Part shown: positions 41,854-49,546 of the stretch, in pieces | Layout: each line of letters starts with the position of its first letter | Position numbering within the stretch: position 1 is the first letter of the stretch | Source: CAWHMS01 sp963830495 | GTDB taxonomy: Bacteria; Actinomycetota; Actinomycetes; Propionibacteriales; Nocardioidaceae | DNA length: 64,000 nt | Direction of reading: 5' to 3' | Assembly: GCA_963830495.1 (NCBI GenBank) | Contig: CAWHMS010000001.1 | Coordinates: forward strand, 186,001 to 250,000 | Position numbers and translations under genes: made by a program | The notes under the pieces: generated by a model | The model's input: only the letters and a program-made list of their open reading frames with translations | Databases searched by the model: none | Told to the model about the DNA's origin: nothing

Positions 41854-44800
41854 CTACGGTCGCCGGTGCAGCACCAGGGGCAGCACGTGCGTGGCGCCGG
41901 CCCGCCGCAGCGCCGCCGCCGCGACTGTCACCGGCCACAGCGACGAGGTCGCGTCCACGACCAGCAGCACCGGGCGGCCAGCGCAGTCGGCCACGGCCGA
42001 TGTCAGGTCGAGCCGGTCCCGCCACATCGCCGCCTCGTCGGCGGACCCGAGCTCACGTACGTCGTCTGGCCACGCCCCAGGCGTGAGGGAGATCGATGCC
42101 CGGTCCAGCCGGCCCACGGCGGCGAGATGATCGGCCACGTCGGATGTCAACAGCGCGAAACCAGCAGCCGGCAGGTCGACCACGACCTCCGGCCGTGCTG
42201 TCCACCTGTGCCGCCACGAGGCCATCACTTGTACGCACCCGTCCTTGACCTCCTCCGGCGCGCCGGCATCGCGTCTGAACGCCCGCGCGACTACGTCGCG
42301 CCACTCCGGAGCGTCGGCAAACACCAAGGCCCTGCCCTCCTCGGCGAGCTCGTCTGCCGGGATGCGGCCGCGGGAGCCGTAGCCGCCGCCGGGCCACATC
42401 TTGCGTGGCTCGATGACGCGCTGCTCGCCGCGCAGGATGGTGGTGACCGCCTGCACGGTGCCGGGCTCGGCCTGCCCGCGCAGATCCGTCGGCAGGGACG
42501 CGCACACCGAGCAGCGGCCGCACGCCGCCGCATGGGGATCGTCGAGAGACTCCTGCAGCAGTTGCATCAGGCATCTGTCGCCGTGCGTGTAGGCGCGCAT
42601 GATGTCGGCTTCGCGGCGACGTACCGCGACGATGCCGTCGTAGTGCTCGGCGTCGAAGGTCCAGTCGGCACCGGTGTGCAGCCAACCTCGCTCCACCCGA
42701 TCGACAACGCCGTCAACGGCGAGCTGCTTGAGCATCAGCTCCACCCGCCCTCGGCGGATGCCGGTCAGCGCCTCCAGACTCGGCACCGTCGCGGGTTCGT
42801 CGGCGTCGGAGCTCTCCAGCGCCTCCAGCAGGCGTCGTACTTGCTCCGGGTCGGGGATGGTGGCCGTCGCGAAGTACTCCCAGACACCCGCATCGGCGTC
42901 CGAGGGCAGCAGCACGGCGTGCGCGTGGTCGATGGCCCGGCCGGCACGGCCCACCTGCTGGTAGTAGGACACCGGTGACGGCGGCGCGCCGACATGCACG
43001 ACGAAGCCGAGGTCGGGCTTGTCGTAGCCCATCCCCAGCGCCGAGGTCGCCACCAGCGCCTTGACCTCGTTTGCGCGGAGCGCATCCTCGAGTCGGTGTC
43101 GCTGGTCGGTATCGAGCGCGCCGGTGTACGCCGCCACCGGCAGCGCCGTACCGTGCACGGCACTGATCGCGGCGGCCAGCCGCTCGGCGTCGGCCACCGT
43201 CAGCGTGTAGACGATGCCCGAGCCGGCCAGGTGCGGCAGCTGGTCGACGACCCAGGCGTAGCGCTCGATCGGCGCGAGCCGGGGGATCACCGACAGCTGC
43301 AGGCTCGCCCTCGCCAGCTGGCCGCGCAGCACCAGCGTGGTCTGGCCGAGCTGGGCGGCGACGTCGTCCGTCACACGAGCATTGGCGGTGGCGGTCGTGG
43401 CAAGCACCGGCGTCTCAGGGTTCAGCCGCTGCAGGACGTCGGAGACGCGGCGGTAGTCCGGCCGGAAGTCGTGGCCCCAGTCCGAGACCGCGTGTGCCTC
43501 GTCGATGACGAGCAGCCCGAGCCGACCGGCCAGCCCGTCGAGCACGCGCCGCCCGAAGCCGGGGTTGGCCAGCCGCTCCGGAGACACGAGGAGTACGTCG
43601 ATCTCGCCTGCCCGCAGCGAGGCCTCGATCTCGCCCCAGACGTCGACGTTGGAGGAGTTGAGCGTCGCAGCGGTGAGCCCGGCCCGCGCGGCGGCGGCGA
43701 CCTGGTCGCGCATGAGTGACAGCAGCGGCGACACGACGAGCGTCGGGCCAGCCTGTTCCGCGCGCCGGATCGCGGTGGCGGCCCAGTAGACGGCGGACTT
43801 GCCCCAGCCGGTTGCCTGCACGACCAGGACGCGGGAGCCCGGCTCGGCGAGGGCTGCGACGGCGGTGGCCTGATCCGCGCGCAGCCGGGCCTCGCCGCCC
43901 GCCATCGCCGCGATCACCCGGTCGGCCACCTCGGCACGGGCAGGGCTGAGGGTGGCTGGCGAGCTCGGGGGCGCTGAGGAGGTCACCGGGCCACCGTAGT
44001 CACGACGCCGACTGCGGTCCCCGCGCACGGTGGCGTAAGGATCCCACTCCCGCGACTTGTCAGAGCCTGGTTGCCCCATGGAGCAACCAGGCTCTGACAA
44101 GTCGCGGGCGAGTGCGGCAATGGCCTCGGGCAGCACCGTGCCGGCCGGCCGCTCCACCTTCAGGGTGAGCAGGTCGTCGGCCCGCGTGCGGCCGAGGTTC
44201 ACCGCAGCCACGGGCTTGGCCTGGGCCACCGCCGCCTTCACGTACCGGTAGCCGGAGTACACCATCAGCGACGACCCAACGACCAGCATCGCGTCCGACG
44301 CGGCCAGCCCCTGCAATGAGCGGCGGTGCCGCCAGCGTGGCACGGTCTCCCCGAAGAAGACCACGTCCGGCTTGACGACGCCGCCGCAGCCGGGACAGTC
44401 GGTGACGGTGAAGGTGGTGAAGTCGAGCCCCTCCAGGTCGGCGTCGCCGTCGGGCGCGATGGGCGCGTTGAGCTCGGTCCAGTGCGGGTTGCGGTCGGCG
44501 AGGCGCTGCTGCCACGAGGCGCGTGACGACGTACGCCGACACGTCATGCACACGACCCGGTCGACCCGGCCGTGCAGGTCCACGACGCGCTGGGAGCCGG
44601 CCGCCTGATGGAGCCCGTCGACGTTCTGCGTCGCGATCTGCCCTAGCCGCCCGGCGGCCTCGAGCTCGGCCAGCGCCCGGTGGGCACCGTTGGGTTCGGC
44701 CTTGCCGAAGTGTCGCCAGCCGACCAGGCTGCGTGCCCAGTACCGCGCCCGCATGTGCGGGTCGGTCATGAACGGGCGGAACTCGATCGGCTTCTGTCGC

Positions 44801-44940
44801 TTCCACTGCCCGTTGGCGCTGCGGTAGTCAGGGATGCCCGACTCGGTGCTGCACCCGGCGCCGGTCAGCACGAAGAGCCGTGGGTGGCGAGCGACGAAGT
44901 CGGCGAGCTCGGCGCTGACCTCGGTGGCGGTGAGGGACAT
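41854..44940 (-). CDS. Sir2 deacylase fused in frame to RecQ-like helicase
   Basis: One uninterrupted frame of 1028 codons. Residues 1-285 are a sirtuin: GAGCSTESGIPDYR at 27-40, TQNVDG at 104-109, catalytic His123 in DLHGR, and zinc cysteines 131, 134, 182 and 185. Residues about 288-305 are read through a palindromic repeat (SEPGCSMGQPGSDKS), then a basic linker. From about 319 a RecQ-family helicase follows: QATGWGKS Walker A with Lys381, VIDEAHAVSDWGHDF, TATAN, and SALGMGYDKPDLGFVVHVG. A zinc-type CGRCSVC region and a PRTase-like C-terminus (VLLVVDATSS) end it. GTG at 43986 could start the helicase alone (710 residues). Sirtuin and RecQ are normally separate genes, so the fusion may be recent. 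Confidence 0.85.
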   Translation of the reverse strand: MSLTATEVSAELADFVARHPRLFVLTGAGCSTESGIPDYRSANGQWKRQKPIEFRPFMTDPHMRARYWARSLVGWRHFGKAEPNGAHRALAELEAAGRLGQIATQNVDGLHQAAGSQRVVDLHGRVDRVVCMTCRRTSSRASWQQRLADRNPHWTELNAPIAPDGDADLEGLDFTTFTVTDCPGCGGVVKPDVVFFGETVPRWRHRRSLQGLAASDAMLVVGSSLMVYSGYRYVKAAVAQAKPVAAVNLGRTRADDLLTLKVERPAGTVLPEAIAALARDLSEPGCSMGQPGSDKSREWDPYATVRGDRSRRRDYGGPVTSSAPPSSPATLSPARAEVADRVIAAMAGGEARLRADQATAVAALAEPGSRVLVVQATGWGKSAVYWAATAIRRAEQAGPTLVVSPLLSLMRDQVAAAARAGLTAATLNSSNVDVWGEIEASLRAGEIDVLLVSPERLANPGFGRRVLDGLAGRLGLLVIDEAHAVSDWGHDFRPDYRRVSDVLQRLNPETPVLATTATANARVTDDVAAQLGQTTLVLRGQLARASLQLSVIPRLAPIERYAWVVDQLPHLAGSGIVYTLTVADAERLAAAISAVHGTALPVAAYTGALDTDQRHRLEDALRANEVKALVATSALGMGYDKPDLGFVVHVGAPPSPVSYYQQVGRAGRAIDHAHAVLLPSDADAGVWEYFATATIPDPEQVRRLLEALESSDADEPATVPSLEALTGIRRGRVELMLKQLAVDGVVDRVERGWLHTGADWTFDAEHYDGIVAVRRREADIMRAYTHGDRCLMQLLQESLDDPHAAACGRCSVCASLPTDLRGQAEPGTVQAVTTILRGEQRVIEPRKMWPGGGYGSRGRIPADELAEEGRALVFADAPEWRDVVARAFRRDAGAPEEVKDGCVQVMASWRHRWTARPEVVVDLPAAGFALLTSDVADHLAAVGRLDRASISLTPGAWPDDVRELGSADEAAMWRDRLDLTSAVADCAGRPVLLVVDATSSLWPVTVAAAALRRAGATHVLPLVLHRRP
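44045..44114 (-). repeat. Palindromic repeat inside the Sir2-RecQ frame
   Basis: Perfect 26-bp arms (44049-44074 and 44083-44108) flank an 8-nt centre, with CACT/AGTG pairing beyond a small bulge. It contains the ACTTGTCAGA core shared with the element at 59525-59576. In RNA this would be a very stable hairpin without a T-run. It lies at the sirtuin/helicase junction and is read as coding sequence. Confidence 0.8.
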
Positions 44941-44979
44941 GACGCTTCGAGCGTACCCAGCGGCCTGGGCCGACGACGC

Positions 44980-45030
44980 TCGGAACGTTGTTGCATGCTG
45001 ATCACGCTGAAACCATCAAGAACGTTCCGA
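44980..45030 (+). promoter_or_regulatory. Inverted repeat TCGGAACGTT ... AACGTTCCGA between divergent genes
   Basis: Two perfect 10-bp arms (44980-44989 and 45021-45030) are separated by 31 nt, giving centres about four helical turns apart. They lie between the Sir2-RecQ gene and the small gene at 45060, so they could be paired operator half-sites controlling both. A hairpin with a long loop is the alternative. Confidence 0.4.
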
Positions 45031-45059
45031 CCGCGAGCTGATGACGAGAGGAACTCCCG

Positions 45060-45458
45060 ATGCACGATCCGGCGTACGACGAACAGCTGGCGGCGGTCGA
45101 GGCGTTCTATGCCGAGCACGGCCCCGATGCCGACCTGGCGCGGCAGGTGTTGTCCGAGTGGTCGGCCCTCCTCGGTTGTCCCGAACGCGACGTGATCACG
45201 GTGCTCCGGATCGCTGACCTGACCCGCTTCTGTGTCGCACGCGGCATCGACCCGCCTGTGTCGCCGGACGACTACGACACGACCGACGACCTGACCCTGC
45301 TGGGCACGGCTGTCGGGCAGCTGCGTGCCGCGGGGAACGTGCAGCCCCTCCTTCGCACCGCCGGGCTGGCCGCCCTGGACCGACTCGAGCAGGTGGCCGG
45401 CCCGGACCTCGACCTCCGCCGCCGACTCAAGGAGCTGCGGTCCGACCTGCTCACGTGA
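45060..45458 (+). CDS. Conserved-looking small protein of unknown function
   Basis: A 132-residue acidic protein with no signal peptide or membrane segment, which I do not recognise. It begins MHDPAYDEQLAAVEAFYAEH and reads as mostly helical. ARGIDPPVSPDDYDTTDDLT lies mid-protein, and the C-terminus is a helix with RRRLKELRSDLLT. GAGGAA precedes the ATG at good distance, and codon use matches the neighbours, so it is probably real. It is divergent from Sir2-RecQ; the next gene starts 93 bp later with its own promoter-like hexamer. Confidence 0.55.
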   Translation: MHDPAYDEQLAAVEAFYAEHGPDADLARQVLSEWSALLGCPERDVITVLRIADLTRFCVARGIDPPVSPDDYDTTDDLTLLGTAVGQLRAAGNVQPLLRTAGLAALDRLEQVAGPDLDLRRRLKELRSDLLT

Positions 45459-45539
45459 TGCACCCGCCAAGGTCCGACTCCCAGCCGGTCATGGCCGGCT
45501 CAGCGTCGGATCCTTCGGAGCTGGTCGGCGCGGCGACAC

Positions 45540-45545
45540 TAGGCT
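45540..45545 (+). promoter_or_regulatory. -10 hexamer (TAGGCT) for leaderless flavin reductase-like gene
   Basis: TAGGCT, 6 nt, then GTG. The hexamer is identical to those at pyk and the SGNH lipoprotein gene. Confidence 0.5.
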
Positions 45546-45551
45546 CGAAGG

Positions 45552-46076
45552 GTGACGATCCACTCCGGTCATCCCTTCCTGCCGCCCGAGGACGAACGCG
45601 ATCCGATCAGGCGGCTACGGGCCCGACTCGGCGGCACGGTGTCCCTGTGGACGACCGGGAACGGTGGCGATCGAGCAGGGCTGACGGTGTCGTCCTACCT
45701 CCTGGCTGCGGGGGAGCCCGGCCGGGTGCTGGCCTTCATCGACCCCGACTCGGATCTGTTCGGGAGTCTCACCGAGACACGGGTCGCGGTCATGCAGCTG
45801 CTCGAGTGGCGACACCGTGACCTGGCCGACGCCTTCGCCGGCATGGCCCCGGCACCCGGTGGTGCCTTCCGGATGGCGGCCTGGGAGGACACCGAGTGGG
45901 GCCCACTCCTCGCCGACGCGAGCGCCTGGGCGGGCGTTCGACTGTCCGACGTGCCGCCGCGGGAGATCGGCTGGTCGATGCTCGTCGAGACGGTGATCGA
46001 GCGGATCGAGATCGGGACCGAGTCCGAGCCGCTCGTCCACCGCCGCGGCCGGTATCAGCGACCGCCGGAGACGTGA
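45552..46076 (+). CDS. Flavin reductase-like FMN-binding split-barrel protein
   Basis: A 174-residue protein with a probable FMN-binding split-barrel fold. RLRARLGGTVSLWTTGNGGDRAGLT is the typical opening in which a strand ends in TTG/S and a loop contacts FMN. LAFIDPDSDLFGSLTETRVAVMQLL follows the family pattern of a flavin-site strand plus helix. The C-terminus (LVHRRGRYQRP) matches the last strand of such proteins. Function as an NAD(P)H:FMN reductase is only suggested. The start is GTG, without a Shine-Dalgarno sequence but with a leaderless -10. Confidence 0.7.
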   Translation: MTIHSGHPFLPPEDERDPIRRLRARLGGTVSLWTTGNGGDRAGLTVSSYLLAAGEPGRVLAFIDPDSDLFGSLTETRVAVMQLLEWRHRDLADAFAGMAPAPGGAFRMAAWEDTEWGPLLADASAWAGVRLSDVPPREIGWSMLVETVIERIEIGTESEPLVHRRGRYQRPPET

Positions 46077-46135
46077 AATCACCACGGACCGACCGCGCAA
46101 GCGGCAAGCCACAGCGGGCTGGTCAGACCGGCTGG

Positions 46136-46705
46136 TCACACCGGCAGAGGATCACCGTCCGGGCCAACCGCCAGCCACAGCCCGTCGTACTCGAAGAAGT
46201 CGTGACACAACACCTCGCCGGGGCCTTCATCGGCGTAGAAGTACAGCGGCCAGCCGTTGTAGGTGACCTGGTCGGTGCCGTCCGTGCGCTCGACGGTGCC
46301 CAGCAGACCCGGGTCGACATCGCCGTCGGCGGCCGGAGCGCTCGTGGTCAGGACTGGCGGCCAGTCGACCGCGCAGGCGCCGTAGCAGCGCGGCGTCCCG
46401 TCCGACTCGATGTCGAAGAGGTAGATCGCCTGGTCCTGGGTGTCGAAGAGCATCTCGCCGAACTCGCTGTCACCGGTCGTGACCGCGGTTCCGCTTGGCG
46501 CGTCGCCAGCCGTGCCCCCACCGCCCGAGCCCCCGCCGGCTCCGCCCTGCGCACCGGCGCCCGACTGCTCGGCAGGGGTCTCACTCGCCGGGGCAGCCGC
46601 TTCGGCATCGCTCTCAGTGGGGCTGTCGGCGTCGCCTCCGCAGCCCGCCAGGGCAGCGGCCGCCAGCAGGCTCACCGCTGCCAGCAGCAGGCGGGTACGA
46701 CGCAT
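46136..46705 (-). CDS. COG4315-type secreted-repeat lipoprotein
   Basis: A 189-residue lipoprotein: signal peptide RRTRLLLAAVSLLAAAALAGC with lipobox Cys near 22. A Gly/Ala/Ser-rich linker to about 75 follows, then two tandem PF03640-type modules. The modules read EMLFDTQDQAIYLFDIESDG with CYGACAVDWPP, and VTYNGWPLYFYADE with CHDFF. Such proteins are widespread in actinobacteria and often annotated only as predicted lipoproteins; no enzymatic role is known. The ATG at 46705 is preferred because a longer upstream reading lacks a signal sequence. It is divergent from the kinase gene. Confidence 0.82.
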   Translation of the reverse strand: MRRTRLLLAAVSLLAAAALAGCGGDADSPTESDAEAAAPASETPAEQSGAGAQGGAGGGSGGGGTAGDAPSGTAVTTGDSEFGEMLFDTQDQAIYLFDIESDGTPRCYGACAVDWPPVLTTSAPAADGDVDPGLLGTVERTDGTDQVTYNGWPLYFYADEGPGEVLCHDFFEYDGLWLAVGPDGDPLPV

Positions 46706-46830
46706 GGCTTCAGAGTACGGCGCGCCACCGCGTCCCTCACGACCCAGTCCGTACGTCTTCCTTACGGCTTCTCGCATCATCGCGACAGCCGCCGGCCATC
46801 CCTCCGACGCGATCGGCAAGAATCCCCGGC

Positions 46831-47784
46831 ATGGACTGGAACGGGATCCCGGTGCAGCCGATGCCCGGTGGATACAGCGGCGAGACCTTCGTCGCAGGAG
46901 ATCCAAGGGCCGACCCGGACAACGCCGTCGTGGTGCGCGTCTACGCACGAAGCCCAGAGCGGGCCGCGGTCGACGCGAGCCTGCTCCGGCTGATGCGCGG
47001 CATCGTGCCGGTACCGGACCTGGTCGAGTTCCGGCCACCCGAGGGGGACCAGCCCGCCGTCCTGGCCACCCGCTTCGTGCCCGGCGTGCCGCTCGACCAG
47101 TTGCTGCAGGCCGACCTGAGCGGTGACCAGTTCGAGACGCTCGGCATCAACCTCGGCTGGGTGCTGGGCTCTCTGTCGTCCATTCCCTACCTGCGGCTGG
47201 GCGAGTTCGTCGACGCCGACCTGTCACTGCGCAGCGAGGGTATCCCGACCGACCTGCTCGCGTGGGCTGAGCACTTCCGCGACACCGGCCGGCTGGCGTC
47301 GTGGCCGCAGCAGGACTGGGAGGCGCTGCTGCGCCTGGTCGACCAGGCCGAGGACATCCTCGCGCGGGGCTGGCACGAGGAGCCGCGGTACGTGCTCGTG
47401 CACAGCGACTTCAACCCCAAGAACATCCGCGTCGACCCCGACGACATGGGCGTCACAGCGGTGCTGGACTGGGAGTTCGCCCACGCCGGCTCGGTGCACG
47501 CAGACTTCGGCAACTTCACCCGGTTCGAGCGAGACCCGCGGCTGGTCGACCCGATGGTCGAGGGCCTCGTCGACTGGGCCCCGGGTCACCTCCGCCTGCC
47601 GTACGAGAAGGGCAGAGCAGCCGACCTCTGGGCGCTCATCGAGCTGGCCGGCGGGGCACGTCGCAACGCCGTACGCGACCTCGCCGCACAGCTGCTGCTG
47701 GCGCAGGCGCGGACCGGCGATCTGGACGCCTGGCCGTGGGACGGCCTCCGCGTTGACCCGCACACTGCCCGCCCGATATCCTGA
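46831..47784 (+). CDS. Aminoglycoside phosphotransferase-like kinase
   Basis: A 317-residue APH/choline-kinase-like protein. The catalytic loop is HSDFNPKNI with Asp193 and Asn198 (His191 first), and the metal-binding Asp is in AVLDWEFAHAG. The N-terminal lobe is short: VVVRVYARSPERAAVDASLLRLM gives the lysine-lobe equivalent, though the usual Lys is replaced by Arg. The substrate is unknown, and a resistance role should not be assumed from the family name. The ATG is chosen because conserved sequence starts there. A hairpin follows the stop. Confidence 0.78.
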   Translation: MDWNGIPVQPMPGGYSGETFVAGDPRADPDNAVVVRVYARSPERAAVDASLLRLMRGIVPVPDLVEFRPPEGDQPAVLATRFVPGVPLDQLLQADLSGDQFETLGINLGWVLGSLSSIPYLRLGEFVDADLSLRSEGIPTDLLAWAEHFRDTGRLASWPQQDWEALLRLVDQAEDILARGWHEEPRYVLVHSDFNPKNIRVDPDDMGVTAVLDWEFAHAGSVHADFGNFTRFERDPRLVDPMVEGLVDWAPGHLRLPYEKGRAADLWALIELAGGARRNAVRDLAAQLLLAQARTGDLDAWPWDGLRVDPHTARPIS

Positions 47785-47797
47785 CTGGCGCGCTGTG

Positions 47798-47826
47798 GGC
47801 CTGCATGTCCTCATACGGAGCAGGCC
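47798..47826 (+). terminator. Possible terminator between the kinase gene and rpsA
   Basis: GGCCTGC and GCAGGCC form a 7-bp stem with a 15-nt loop 13 bp after the stop, followed at a short distance by GTTTCTT. A plausible intrinsic terminator in the 176-bp gap before rpsA. Confidence 0.4.
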
Positions 47827-47960
47827 GTGCTCGTTTCTTCATCAATCCAGGTTGTTCACGAAGCCAGGGAGGCAGTGGGGATCACGATCCAAGGGCCCGG
47901 GGCGTGCTGGCACGAGTCCAGCCACCACCGAGTCCCGCCATCCATCGGAGTTCCCACTAC

Positions 47961-49447
47961 ATGACGTCCAGCATCGAAGCAGCACCCGCCGCTCAGGAGA
48001 CGCCGCAGATCGCGGTCAACGACATCGGTACGGCGGACGACTTCCTCGCCGCGATCGACGCGACCATCAAGTACTTCAACGACGGCGACATCGTCGACGG
48101 CACGATCGTCAAGGTCGACCGTGACGAGGTCCTCCTCGACATCGGCTACAAGACCGAGGGCGTCATTCCCTCCCGCGAGCTGTCCATCAAGCATGACGTC
48201 GACCCGGGCGACGTGGTCGCGGTCGGCGACAAGGTCGAGGCCCTGGTTCTCCAGAAGGAGGACAAGGAGGGCCGGCTGATCCTCTCCAAGAAGCGCGCGC
48301 AGTACGAGCGCGCCTGGGGCACGATCGAGCAGATCAAGGAAGAGGACGGCGTCGTCACCGGCTCGGTCATCGAGGTCGTCAAGGGCGGCCTGATCCTCGA
48401 CATCGGTCTGCGCGGCTTCCTTCCTGCCTCGCTCGTCGAGATGCGCCGGGTCCGCGATCTCCAGCCGTACGTCGGCCGGGAGCTCGAGGCGAAGATCATC
48501 GAGCTCGACAAGAACCGCAACAACGTGGTGCTGTCTCGTCGCGCCTGGCTCGAGCAGACCCAGTCCGAGGTCCGGCAGAACGTTCCTCACCCAGCTGCAA
48601 AAGGGCCAGGTGCGCCCCGGCGTCGTGTCGTCGATCGTCAACTTCGGTGCGTTCGTCGACCTCGGCGGCGTCGACGGTCTGGTGCACGTCTCGGAGCTGT
48701 CCTGGAAGCACATCGACCACCCGTCCGAGGTTGTCGAAGTCGGCCAGGAGGTCACCGTCGAGGTGCTCGACGTCGACATGGACCGCGAGCGTGTCTCCCT
48801 GTCGCTGAAGGCCACCCAGGAAGACCCGTGGCAGCAGTTCGCCCGCACCCACCAGATCGGTCAGGTTGTGCCCGGCAAGGTCACCAAGCTGGTGCCGTTC
48901 GGTGCGTTCGTGCGGGTCGAGGAGGGCATCGAGGGCCTGGTCCACATCTCCGAGCTGGCCGAGCGCCACGTTGAGATCCCCGAGCAGGTCGTGCAGGTCG
49001 GCGACGAGTCTTCGTCAAGGTCATCGACATCGACCTCGAGCGTCGCCGCATCTCGCTGTCGCTGAAGCAGGCCAACGAGGGCATCGACGCACACGGCCGA
49101 GGACTTCGACCCGACGCTCTACGGCATGGCCGCGTCGTACGACGACAAGGGCAACTACCTCTACCCCGAGGGCTTCGACCCGGAGACCGGCGAGTGGCTT
49201 GAGGGCTACGACGAGCAGCAAGGCCGTCTGGGAGCAGCAGTACGCCGAGGCGCAGGCCCGCTGGGAGGCGCACAAGCAGCAGGTCGAGGACGCCAACAAG
49301 GCCGAGCTCGAGGCCGGCGAGGCGTCGACGTACTCCTCCGACGAGGCCGCTGCCCCGGTCAAGGAAGACGACGCGGACACCGGCGGCTCGCTGGCGTCTG
49401 ACGAAGCACTTCAGGCACTGCGCGAGAAGCTCACCGGTGGTGAGTGA
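47961..49447 (+). CDS. rpsA: 30S ribosomal protein S1, four frameshifts
   Basis: S1 helps the ribosome engage mRNA. From ATG 47961 the reading is typical: DGTIVKVDRDEVLLDIGYKTEGVIPSRE begins repeat 1, and VKGGLILDIGLRGFLPASLVE is repeat 2. The frame breaks near 48581 (one extra base). Repeat 3 (VNFGAFVDLGGVDGLVHVSEL) and repeat 4 (VPFGAFVRVEEGIEGLVHIS) are in a second frame. Breaks follow near 49010 (one base missing before FVKVIDIDLERR), 49087 (before TAEDFDPTLYG) and 49217 (one extra base before AVWEQQYAEAQ). The C-terminus ends LREKLTGGE. All domains survive at protein level, so sequence error is likelier than loss. Confidence 0.85.
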
Positions 49448-49534
49448 CTCCATCATCGTCGAACGCAGGGCCCGCACCAGCAGGTGCAGGACCGTCGCTC
49501 GGTGACGGCTCGCTGGTCTGCTCGCCTCGCTCAG

Positions 49535-49540
49535 TAGGCT
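49535..49540 (+). promoter_or_regulatory. -10 hexamer (TAGGCT) for leaderless SGNH lipoprotein gene
   Basis: TAGGCT, 6 nt, then GTG. Same hexamer and spacing as the flavin reductase-like gene. Confidence 0.5.
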
Positions 49541-49546
49541 CGCGCG

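Noticed and set aside
45018..45034. LexA/SOS box near GAACGTTC before the gene at 45060
   Set aside because: The actinobacterial SOS box needs GAAC-N4-GTTC; here the halves abut without the spacer.
46495..46830. N-terminal extension of the APH-like kinase
   Set aside because: The extension is antisense to the lipoprotein gene, Arg/Pro-rich and unlike the family; conserved sequence starts at the ATG 46831.
49126..49401. Separate small gene within the 3' part of rpsA
   Set aside because: Its sequence is the S1 C-terminal region displaced by a frameshift, not an independent gene.
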